Positions 26,801 to 32,691 of a stretch of 44,430 nucleotides of DNA are shown in pieces (position 1 is the stretch's first letter; each line of letters starts with the position of its first letter). A model generated the notes under the pieces. That model made no database searches. It had not been told where the DNA came from and saw only the letters and a program-made list of their open reading frames with translations. The translations under genes were made by a program, and so were the position numbers. Location: the NCBI GenBank assembly GCA_012512265.1, contig JAAZEM010000116.1:1-44430 (forward strand), given 5' to 3'. This DNA is from Armatimonadota bacterium (GTDB taxonomy: Bacteria > Armatimonadota > JAAZEB01).

Positions 26801-27914
26801 CCGCGACGGCGACGCTCCGCTCCGGCACGTCCGGCGAGTGGAGCACCGCGGCACTCCCGTGTATCTCGAGGTGGTTCCCGGCCGCGTCGCCGGCATGTAG
26901 GCCGCCGGTCCACCCGCCGGCACCCGCCCAGTCTGTCTGAAAGCCGCCACGCACCCCGCCAAAGACCCAGCGTATTTCCACGGGCTTCTCTGATTCCAGG
27001 CGCAGGATCACCCCGGACGGAGGCGGCGTAGCGTAGGACTCACCCGGGAGGGCGCGCGCGGTCTCATGTCCACCGGGATCCGGAGCAGTCTCTGGCTCAA
27101 GCAGCTCGCTGGGGAGGCGAAGAGTCGTGATCGTGATCTCACCTTCCGGGAGCCGAATCGCGTGCCGCATTCGCCCGGCATTGTAGGCGCTTTCCACCTC
27201 ATCGGACAGGTGAAGCCAGCGATTCCCCACGGCGAGTGACAGGATCCCGAGCTTGTGCCGGCCGATCTCGGCCAGGAGCCACTGCGGGCGGTCGCCTACA
27301 AAGGGAACGATGGGCCCCGGAGGTCCGAAGAGCGGGCGGTTGAAGGAGTGGCGGCCGTTTTGGATCACATAGGCACCATCGCGCACCGTATAGGATTGGA
27401 TGCCCGGAATGGACCAGATCATCCACTCCTGAACCAGGAAATCATCGCGGATGTACGCTTCCGAGGGCAGCGCTTCCAGGGTTGCGTCGGCAATCTGGCG
27501 GGGATCGCGGCGTAAGGCGAGCGCGGCAATGTGCGGGACGGCCGCGGTGCGCTCCAGGCGAAGCGTGTGCTCGCCGGCTGTCAGGAAGAGGGTTCCCTGC
27601 CGCTCCCAGCGCGCCGAGGACGCCTTGAAGCTTCCCGTCGTCCCGGCCAGGCCGGCGCGCACCACCCGGCGACCATCGACGTAGACATCTACCGGGCGCG
27701 ATTGGTCGGCGGCATACAGGGCATGGAGCTCAAACAGCCCTGCTTCATCCACGCGGAAATCGTATTCGGCGAAGTTCGGATACTCCCCCTGGTCGAGGAG
27801 CACCGGTTGGTGATCCCCACATTCCGTGCGATCCACGCGGAGGTTCGTACGCGCGAACTCCTCGGCGCGCACGACCATCTCCGCCCCTTCGAGCGCCTTC
27901 TCCCGCGGCACCAT
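23853..27914 (-). CDS. Large six-hairpin glycosidase-like protein (DUF4450-like)
   Basis: 1353 residues from the ATG at 27914 (GGAGG four bases upstream); an upstream in-frame ATG at 28184 would run under the divergent gene and is rejected. An N-terminal beta-sandwich (about 10-140; VRAEEFARTNLRVDR) resembles CBM35-type modules. A probable (alpha/alpha)6 toroid lies at about 465-840, with WGDRGWYLGWRGWYGP, DPDGDGLYTNDLN, ISDGHHYNGGGCTQAS and NGCLNHNETLHSALAYF, typical of clan GH-L/GH-G style glycosidases. Beta-sandwich regions follow to the C-terminus. It recalls DUF4450 proteins of polysaccharide degraders, tentatively. No signal peptide is visible, which is odd for a protein of this design. 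Confidence 0.75.
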   Translation of the reverse strand: MVPREKALEGAEMVVRAEEFARTNLRVDRTECGDHQPVLLDQGEYPNFAEYDFRVDEAGLFELHALYAADQSRPVDVYVDGRRVVRAGLAGTTGSFKASSARWERQGTLFLTAGEHTLRLERTAAVPHIAALALRRDPRQIADATLEALPSEAYIRDDFLVQEWMIWSIPGIQSYTVRDGAYVIQNGRHSFNRPLFGPPGPIVPFVGDRPQWLLAEIGRHKLGILSLAVGNRWLHLSDEVESAYNAGRMRHAIRLPEGEITITTLRLPSELLEPETAPDPGGHETARALPGESYATPPPSGVILRLESEKPVEIRWVFGGVRGGFQTDWAGAGGWTGGLHAGDAAGNHLEIHGSAAVLHSPDVPERSVAVAASAGSARLVTMEDGSPDTLFAGDGDENPGAGGSLHIEGQPVYLVIAAGAPAPDVAGLASEGAETFRRAEEAWRLRAERLAVSTPVPELDAAVCANNSALDGIWRPPSFLHGAVRWGDRGWYLGWRGWYGPICAGDSERVREAIRFHASHAIEEPETGVQSRGAFHAFISFDGTPERCAYDMNQVFLDQIRSYYAWTGDLETIRVVWPAVKCCLEYERREMDPDGDGLYTNDLNTFISDGHHYNGGGCTQASAYLYRINRFAADVASRLGEDPQPYLAEAEKIRSAVQSRLWMERPGAFAEYVDRDGTMHTAAEAATVYLAVECGLAEPLQAIRATEYLTRRLWWSGGMLARTGEATESDALILANDWFPVIVTNGCLNHNETLHSALAYFIAGDVERAWRLLRTTVSSFHRAAVPGSTSCYAGPRGEQGVYVDFADAASLFTRCVVEGLFGLEPDRPRGQVTWTPRFPTEWPRATLRTAGYTLSYQRDGMRESYSLEMPDDLVAVLRLPLRFDRLKSVTVNGRPASYHGEPGLDRQVIRVTAPAGRKAVVELTYSHRARFRVVDPPAWATAGDPVVVTATAGEFVGGEDAQGALRGGRVVDGHVEGRAGRQGRHIFHTRLRLPHSEVIHPVCLEVRPAFELLSAELKVSAAFPGEALLEVTLRCNRPERVPPPVEILYAGRTYRSRIGKGEPVSSEPAASGKRGSGDGRRRAPGPSHAGAPRAEVFRFRVKAPERLSPGGIPVRVTLRLLSGPVVLEGQTRLWSLFAAWPDGARAFAARCTPLEIPRNDCLEALFTRTYEGEDAPFLNCWTWYEPEVINLEHVRERLRGGLFESDVGVLFRIPSEGDNILCVTRWSSHPTEATIPVGRPAEVIYLLLANVTQNSQTHLAQARVHIEYADGREERIDLRGPGQIDHMLQHYAAANYPQWVGGKLRGYYGHGRASGTHADIVDLHPRYREPIARLRVECLTRETLIGILGVTLL

Positions 27915-27946
27915 CTCGCCTCCATCCACCCATCTTGCCAAAGGCG

Positions 27947-27972
27947 ACGGGCAGCCCAGCGGTGCTGCCCGT
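27947..27972. other. Inverted repeat in a divergent intergenic region
   Basis: ACGGGCAGC (27947-27955), eight-base loop, GCTGCCCGT (27964-27972), a nine-pair perfect stem between the divergent glycosidase-like and DUF1622 genes. It may be an operator acting on either gene, or a leader hairpin. No clear promoter was identified nearby. Confidence 0.45.
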
Positions 27973-28070
27973 GACACCAGGGGGTTCGTCGCGAGCGCGC
28001 GCTTTCCCTTTGGGGTTCGTCTTCCGCGCAGCCGGGTAGACTCCCGCCGACAGGGAGAGACGCCAGGGCG

Positions 28071-28409
28071 ATGGGGCATTATGTGGATATCCTGCTGGAG
28101 TTCGTGACTCGCTTCGCAGAAGTCGGAGCGGCGATCGTCATCCTGACAGGCATCACCCAAACGCTCTACCGATGGGCGCGGCACTGGAGATGGGGAAGGA
28201 TCTCCCCCGACGACCGCATCAGCCTCGGCAGGTCAATCGTCCTCGGGCTCGATTTCCTGGTGGCCTCGGATGTCCTGATGACCGCAATTGCACCCACCTG
28301 GAGCCACCTGGGCCAGGTGGCCAGCGTGATTCTCCTCCGGCTTCTCCTGGCCTACTTCCTCGAATTGGAGTTGCGCCGTTTCATGGAAAGCCGCGAGGGA
28401 TCGGCCTGA
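28071..28409 (+). CDS. DUF1622 family small membrane protein
   Basis: 112 residues with three hydrophobic segments (about 5-28, 55-75, 80-105). The sequence fits the DUF1622 pattern: an N-terminal acidic helix with EVGAAIVILTGI, the loop DRISLGRSIVLGLDFLVASDVLMT and the C-terminal RLLLAYFLELELRRF. These integral inner-membrane proteins have no established function. It stands alone between divergent and convergent neighbours. The ribosome-binding site is weak (AGGGCG close to the ATG). Confidence 0.8.
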   Translation: MGHYVDILLEFVTRFAEVGAAIVILTGITQTLYRWARHWRWGRISPDDRISLGRSIVLGLDFLVASDVLMTAIAPTWSHLGQVASVILLRLLLAYFLELELRRFMESREGSA

Positions 28410-28455
28410 TGCCTTCCCACCCAAGCCGACGCCGGGCTCGGATACCGCGGCAGGA

Positions 28456-29004
28456 TCACGCGGGCCCGGAGACGGCACGCCTGGAACGGAGAAAGAGGTG
28501 CTCCTCGCCCGCGGGCCAATCCTCACGGAGGCGCACGTCGTGATCCCCCGCCACTTCGCCGGGCGCGGACGGCCCCTTCGAATCGGCAGCGCGGCGGATC
28601 TCCCACCAGCACTGGCCGCGGTGGTTATGGGCATGGTCGATGGAGAAGCCGTTCTCGGCCATGATCGGCGCGATCCACCCCATGCAGTGCTCGCAATAGT
28701 CGTGGTAGTGCCGCAGCCCGTGCTCCAGGAGAAACCCAAGCGAGGGGCACCGATACATATCGATGCGGTACAGGCCTTCCGCCTCGGTGGCGATGTAGCC
28801 CGCCTCTTCTTCGACGAGGGTATGCCCCCAATACTCGGACATCCCCTGGAAGCCCTTGTCGCTGATGAGGGCGCGCGCGTGCCGTTGCGAATCGCGAGAG
28901 ATTGCCTGCTCCCAGTAGTCATGCAACGCCTCGTCGCCATACTCCCGGTGGAGGTACTCGAAGGTCCAATCGTAGTGGCCGCAGAAATCCTGGCATCCGA
29001 TCAT
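28456..29004 (-). CDS. Cys/His-rich protein, second of a tandem paralogous pair
   Basis: 182 residues from the ATG at 29004 (GGGGAGGGG upstream; ATGA overlap with the previous stop). Residues about 5-145 align by eye with the upstream gene: an N-terminal F-x-x-x-x-Y/W-G-(D/E)-EAL-x-x-YW core, then RCPSLGFLLEHG, YCEHC, MAENGFS and GQCWWEI. The conserved Cys and His could bind a metal or form an active site. The pattern is reminiscent of L-2-amino-thiazoline-4-carboxylate hydrolase-like proteins, but that is tentative. It has an extra hydrophilic C-terminal tail of about 40 residues. The coupling to the PilZ-receiver protein suggests a shared pathway. Confidence 0.7.
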   Translation of the reverse strand: MIGCQDFCGHYDWTFEYLHREYGDEALHDYWEQAISRDSQRHARALISDKGFQGMSEYWGHTLVEEEAGYIATEAEGLYRIDMYRCPSLGFLLEHGLRHYHDYCEHCMGWIAPIMAENGFSIDHAHNHRGQCWWEIRRAADSKGPSAPGEVAGDHDVRLREDWPAGEEHLFLRSRRAVSGPA

Positions 29005-29429
29005 CGCTTCCCCTCCCCTTCCTCCATCCACCACTGCTCGCAGGCGCCGTCTCCCCCCTCCATCGCGAAAGAGAGCCCGGCGTTCTCGGCAATCACCCCA
29101 GAGACGACGCGGCAGTGCTGGCAGTACCGGGGCAGAATCTCGCGCCCGTGGGTACGCAGGTGGTGAATGGCCGGGCACCTTCGCACGCGAATGGCCACGC
29201 GGCCGCCTTCACGCCGCACACCCACCTCGCCGCCAGGCTCCTCGGCGAAGAAATCTCGCCAATACGCCTCAACCGCCGCCAACCCTCCGGTGCGAAAGCG
29301 AGCAGAGAGGGGCGCGAAGTAGCCACGGCCCATCGCCTCCCAGTAGCGGTTCAGAGCCTCTTCACCCCACCGTTCCTCGATGAAGCGAAACGTCGCGTTG
29401 ATGGCGAAGTAGAAATCAGGAGCAGCCAT
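29001..29429 (-). CDS. Cys/His-rich protein, first of a tandem paralogous pair
   Basis: 142 residues from the ATG at 29429 (GGGAGG seven bases upstream). It shares with its downstream paralogue the order RWGEEALNRYWEAM, EAYWRDFF, RRCPAIHHLRTHG, YCQHCRVVSG, IAENAGLSFAM and CEQWW. No signal peptide or membrane segment is seen. Function unknown; ATC-hydrolase-like at best. The start lies 14 bases inside the end of the receiver-PilZ gene, and the stop overlaps the next start, so the three genes must be co-translated closely. Confidence 0.7.
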   Translation of the reverse strand: MAAPDFYFAINATFRFIEERWGEEALNRYWEAMGRGYFAPLSARFRTGGLAAVEAYWRDFFAEEPGGEVGVRREGGRVAIRVRRCPAIHHLRTHGREILPRYCQHCRVVSGVIAENAGLSFAMEGGDGACEQWWMEEGEGKR

Positions 29430-30531
29430 TACATGCCTCCCTCGTCTCCTTGGCGCCCGATGGATCATGGATGCGCGACAGCATGCCTTTCAGAAACTCG
29501 TGGGCATCCTCCTTCACAAAACGCAAACCAGCGGGCGTAGGATCGCCGGCCCTCACCCAACGCACTTCCACATCAACCGGTATGGATTCGCGCGATTCAA
29601 GGTTCCAAAGGCGTGCATGAAATCTCGAGGGGAGCAAATCGCCGCTCAGCAAGCGCAGCCCGACGCCACCAGTGCTGATGTTATCTACCAAAACCCATCG
29701 GGTGGCGCCATCAACCGGTGCCGACAGCATGAGGGTGGTGCAGCAGTACCTGGGTTCGCGGCGTCGCTCTTCGCCGGGCGTCTTGGCCTGGGGCACTGGT
29801 CCGGGTGCAACGCGGGCCCTGCAGCCACGAGCATGACACCCGCGGAGGACCCCCAGCAAGCCATCCGTGTTTGATGCCAGGTTCCCTTCGCCCGAGAGCA
29901 CGCAGTCGGAGAGCACTCGCGCTAGCCGGTGGATATTATCCCCAATAGCCTCGCAGCACCGCGTCATTTTGCCGAGGATCTCCCTCGCGCGTGGCGGGAG
30001 GCTCGGCTCCACGATCTGCATCAGTTCGGCATTCGCCATGATTCCCTGCAACGGGTTGTTGATGCAATCCTGCATCAGGCGTATTGTATCAAGAACCGCC
30101 TGCATTCGGGCGGTACGGAAGGTCTTTCCCTGAAGCTCCTCGCGCAGCCGGGCCATCTCCACGGCAGAGCGAATCAACGCGATGAGCTGCACTAGCGGGA
30201 AAGGCCTGCTTAGATAGGCGAAGGCGCGCGTGCCGGTCATGCTGATGGCGTTCCCCAGATCCGACTGCCCAGCCATCAGGATCGAGAGCACGCCCGGATG
30301 CTGGCGCCGCAACTCGCGGATCAGGTCGGTGCCATTCCCATCCGGCAGGGCATCGGCCACAACCACCACATGTGGCTGGTGCCCGGTGGCGACGGCCAGC
30401 GCCGCGCGAACTCCAACGGCAGCGGCCCAGACCCATCCTTCCGAGCGAGTCGCCAGCTGCAACTGCTCTAACAGCTCGGGATCATCGTCGACGACCAGCA
30501 CGCGCGCCGGCGCTGAAACAGAGGATGACAT
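29416..30531 (-). CDS. Receiver / degenerate kinase dimerisation region / PilZ fusion protein
   Basis: 371 residues. Receiver domain about 9-125 with acidic pocket D15-D17 and D60, but the conserved Thr is Ala (LMAG, A87) and the conserved Lys is Arg (YLSRPF, R109). Residues about 130-215 look like a histidine-kinase dimerisation helix pair, with INNPLQGIMANAELM, but the usual HE before INNPL is DC (D155, C156), and no ATPase domain follows. The C-terminal PilZ domain (about 254-350) keeps the c-di-GMP motifs RxxxR (R257, R261) and NxSxxG (N284, S286, G289). It is probably a c-di-GMP-responsive signalling protein. The ATG at 30531 has GGAGG eight bases upstream. Confidence 0.85.
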   Translation of the reverse strand: MSSSVSAPARVLVVDDDPELLEQLQLATRSEGWVWAAAVGVRAALAVATGHQPHVVVVADALPDGNGTDLIRELRRQHPGVLSILMAGQSDLGNAISMTGTRAFAYLSRPFPLVQLIALIRSAVEMARLREELQGKTFRTARMQAVLDTIRLMQDCINNPLQGIMANAELMQIVEPSLPPRAREILGKMTRCCEAIGDNIHRLARVLSDCVLSGEGNLASNTDGLLGVLRGCHARGCRARVAPGPVPQAKTPGEERRREPRYCCTTLMLSAPVDGATRWVLVDNISTGGVGLRLLSGDLLPSRFHARLWNLESRESIPVDVEVRWVRAGDPTPAGLRFVKEDAHEFLKGMLSRIHDPSGAKETREACNGCS

Positions 30532-30549
30532 CTCCATGACCTCCATAAA

Positions 30550-30570
30550 GCAGGCAGGTCCACTGCCTGC
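30550..30570 (-). promoter_or_regulatory. Inverted repeat just upstream of the receiver-PilZ gene
   Basis: GCAGGCAG (30550-30557), five-base spacer, CTGCCTGC (30563-30570), 19 bases from the start codon. An eight-base perfect dyad fits an operator or a leader hairpin that could hide the ribosome-binding site. No convincing promoter on the minus strand was found between 30571 and 30700. Confidence 0.45.
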
Positions 30571-30699
30571 CGTCTTGAGGCGCGGCCGCGCGTAACTGCC
30601 ACGCAGGCTCTCAGCACTCAATGGATCCGTTCGCCAACCGACGCTCAAGCCCTGCCCCACTCTCCCTGTGCACAAGAGGCACCTGCACCTGGAGCAGTG

Positions 30700-30728
30700 T
30701 TGCAGGGGGCGCACTTCGGTGGTATACT
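30700..30728 (+). promoter_or_regulatory. Promoter with extended -10 for the LolA-like gene
   Basis: TTGCAG (30700-30705), 17-base spacer, TATACT (30723-30728) preceded by TGG (extended -10). Transcription would start near 30735, exactly where an in-frame ATG lies, so a leaderless long form is formally possible. Confidence 0.72.
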
Positions 30729-30846
30729 GTGCCTATGCGAAGCAAGACCTGCTCTGCGTGCCGGGCAAAAGAGCGCCAGGCGAAGCCTCGACCGAATCCG
30801 GGAGGGGCCACGCCGCGCATGCACCCTCGATTCACGGCGAACTGCG

Positions 30847-30868
30847 TGGCCGGTGTCGATACCGGCCA
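30847..30868 (+). other. Inverted repeat in the leader of the LolA-like gene
   Basis: TGGCCGGT (30847-30854), loop GTCGAT, ACCGGCCA (30861-30868): a perfect eight-pair stem. It lies in the probable untranslated leader and argues that coding starts downstream. Confidence 0.45.
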
Positions 30869-30944
30869 TGCTCGGGGCCGCCTTTGGCCAGTCCCTCGAT
30901 TCGACAGAACGCGAGGCGCTCTCGCGGGGGCCAGGCTTCCCGTT

Positions 30945-31643
30945 ATGCTAGTGCTTCTTCTCCTTGCCATGGTGCCGCCGGCATGGTCCCTGCCCACGGG
31001 CGAGCAGGTGTTGCGCCACGTTCGCGAAGCCCGTTCCGGGATCCGCGACTACACCGTGGATGTGAGCATCCATGTGGAAATGGAAGGGGTCCGGGTGCCA
31101 GACGCCACGATCCGCGTCTTCCATAAGGCCCCCGATAAGACGAAGCTCGAGCCGCTGAAGGGCTTCGTCATCCTGCCTAAGGGCGCCATCCTGCCCGGGG
31201 ATCCCTTCGCCAGCCTGGGCCAACACTTCACGGCGGAGGTGCTCGGCACGAGCCGCGTGGCAGGACGTCCCACCTACCGGCTGAAGCTGACCCCCAAAGG
31301 GGAGGGCCCCACGCATCCGGTGTACGCCCATGTCGACCGCGAGCGCTGGAACGTCCTGCAGATGACCAGCGCGACTCCAGGGGGCGATGCCATCACCGTG
31401 GAGATGACCTACCAACGCGTGCGCGGGCGGTTCTGGCTTCCCTCGCGCACCGTGGCGCGCTTCCGGCTGCCTGATATCGACGCGCCATCCAACGCGCCTG
31501 GCGACGACTCGGGGTTCCGCATGGCCGGGCAGCGAGGCACCGTGACGGCGACCTTCCGTAACTATAAGGTAAACACCGGCCTCGCCGATTCCCTCTTCCG
31601 CGAGGACGCCCAAGCGAGACAAGACCGCCAGAGGAGGCACTGA
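30945..31643 (+). CDS. Secreted LolA-like / outer-membrane lipoprotein-sorting-like protein
   Basis: 232 residues from the ATG at 30945, which directly opens a hydrophobic signal segment (LVLLLLAMVPPAWS). The mature part has the long curved-sheet pattern of LolA/LppX-like proteins: EQVLRHVREARSGIRDYTVDV, then FHKAPDKTKLE, VAGRPTYRLKL and VYAHVDRERWNVLQM. Such proteins carry lipids or lipoproteins across the periplasm. The start is uncertain: in-frame ATGs at 30819 and 30735 would supply a basic N-region but poor family fit. Its stop overlaps the next ATG by one base (TGATG). Confidence 0.65.
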   Translation: MLVLLLLAMVPPAWSLPTGEQVLRHVREARSGIRDYTVDVSIHVEMEGVRVPDATIRVFHKAPDKTKLEPLKGFVILPKGAILPGDPFASLGQHFTAEVLGTSRVAGRPTYRLKLTPKGEGPTHPVYAHVDRERWNVLQMTSATPGGDAITVEMTYQRVRGRFWLPSRTVARFRLPDIDAPSNAPGDDSGFRMAGQRGTVTATFRNYKVNTGLADSLFREDAQARQDRQRRH

Positions 31644-31972
31644 TGCAAGGGATTGTGAAAAGCTTCGACCGAAACCGTGGCTTCGGGTTCATCACCACGG
31701 AGAACGGCGATGAGATCTTCGTGCATCACACCGATATCGCCGACTCGACGCGCGAGTATCTCACGCCTGGCCAGGGCGTGCGCTTCAACGTGATGGAGAC
31801 GGAGCGCGGGCCACGGGCGGTTAAGGTGCACATTACTCAGGAAGTGCCCCTCGAAAAGGAGCGCCGTTTGGACTGGCGCGGGAGGCGCCACGGTTGCCCG
31901 CGGCCCGGAAAGGTGCCCAAGGCAGTGCTCCGGGCGCGCGGCATCCTGCCCGAAGAAGAGGAAGATGAGTAG
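31643..31972 (+). CDS. Cold-shock domain protein with C-terminal extension
   Basis: 109 residues. The cold-shock domain (about 1-66) has RNP1 as NRGFGFI (about 11-17) and RNP2 as IFVHHT (about 25-30), so it should bind single-stranded RNA or DNA. A basic then acidic extension (about 67-109, ending EEEEDE) is unusual; classical bacterial Csp proteins stop near 67-70. AGGAGG lies six bases upstream and the ATG overlaps the previous stop, so its expression is tied to the LolA-like gene. Confidence 0.9.
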   Translation: MQGIVKSFDRNRGFGFITTENGDEIFVHHTDIADSTREYLTPGQGVRFNVMETERGPRAVKVHITQEVPLEKERRLDWRGRRHGCPRPGKVPKAVLRARGILPEEEEDE

Positions 31973-32087
31973 AAGACTCCAGCAGGAAATTCGCCTCTAA
32001 TGGGGAATAGCGTCTGAGTAGGAGCCATGATTGATCGAGCTCCGCGCGGCCCATCCGTCGGCCCGCACCAGGAAAGGACCCGCTGCC

Positions 32088-32513
32088 GTGCTCTGCGAGC
32101 GTTGTGGAACCGATAATCCGGAAGGAACTGTTGTCTGCGTTCAGTGCTACTACGCCGTAGGAATCCCGTACAACGTCGGGAGCAGCAAAGGGGGCAAGAA
32201 GGGCAGCAAGGAGCCGCCCGCCTGGGCGGTCAGCCTGGGCCTGAATGATATCCAGACCCGCCAGATCAGCACGCAACTCGGCAACCTGGCCCAGGAGTCC
32301 GTCGCCGGCTTTTGGTTCGCCAGCCACGACGACGCCTCGGAGACGCAGAAGGCCCTCGCCGATACCATCGGCGCCGAGATTGCGGCCAAGAAGGTCAAGC
32401 TCGCCACCGCCGAGGTGAATGGCCGCACCGTGCTCTTCATCGCCGGCAAGGTTGAGGATCCGCAGATGCTCCAGATGGTCTGCGAATCGTTCAATGGCCA
32501 GGTCGCTTTCTGA
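32088..32513 (+). CDS. Zinc-ribbon protein of unknown function
   Basis: 141 residues from a GTG start at 32088, which has AAAGGA nine bases upstream and places LCERCGTDNPEGTVVCVQC at the very N-terminus. C3/C6 and C17/C20 form a classic four-cysteine zinc ribbon. A Gly/Lys linker (about 30-42) precedes an alpha/beta domain (about 44-141, ending ESFNGQVAF) that I do not recognise. The longer frame from 32031 adds residues before the ribbon without family support. A 29-codon frame beginning ATG at 32028 (TAGGAG just upstream) overlaps the start and could be a leader peptide, but is unproven. Confidence 0.7.
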   Translation: MLCERCGTDNPEGTVVCVQCYYAVGIPYNVGSSKGGKKGSKEPPAWAVSLGLNDIQTRQISTQLGNLAQESVAGFWFASHDDASETQKALADTIGAEIAAKKVKLATAEVNGRTVLFIAGKVEDPQMLQMVCESFNGQVAF

Positions 32514-32563
32514 GCAAGATTCACAGGGCCGTATCTGCACCCTACCCTCCCCATCGATGCCGC

Positions 32564-32580
32564 CCGACCCAATCGGTCGG
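32564..32580 (+). other. Small inverted repeat upstream of the MttB-like gene
   Basis: CCGACC (32564-32569), loop CAATC, GGTCGG (32575-32580). It lies in the 178-base interval between the zinc-ribbon and methyltransferase genes. Candidate operator or weak hairpin; no promoter was recognised in the interval. Confidence 0.35.
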
Positions 32581-32691
32581 AACGTCGGTGCATGCCACCA
32601 TCATCCCACACGTCATTGATCTCGGCGAGGCAGGATGCGGGCCGCAGGCGTGGAACTGAGGCAAAGCCGCGTGGCGGAAGAGGAGGAGCCA

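Noticed and set aside
28071..28184. Extension of the minus-strand glycosidase-like gene to 28184
   Set aside because: It would overlap the divergent DUF1622 gene. The ATG at 27914 has a good ribosome-binding site and family-like sequence begins just after it.
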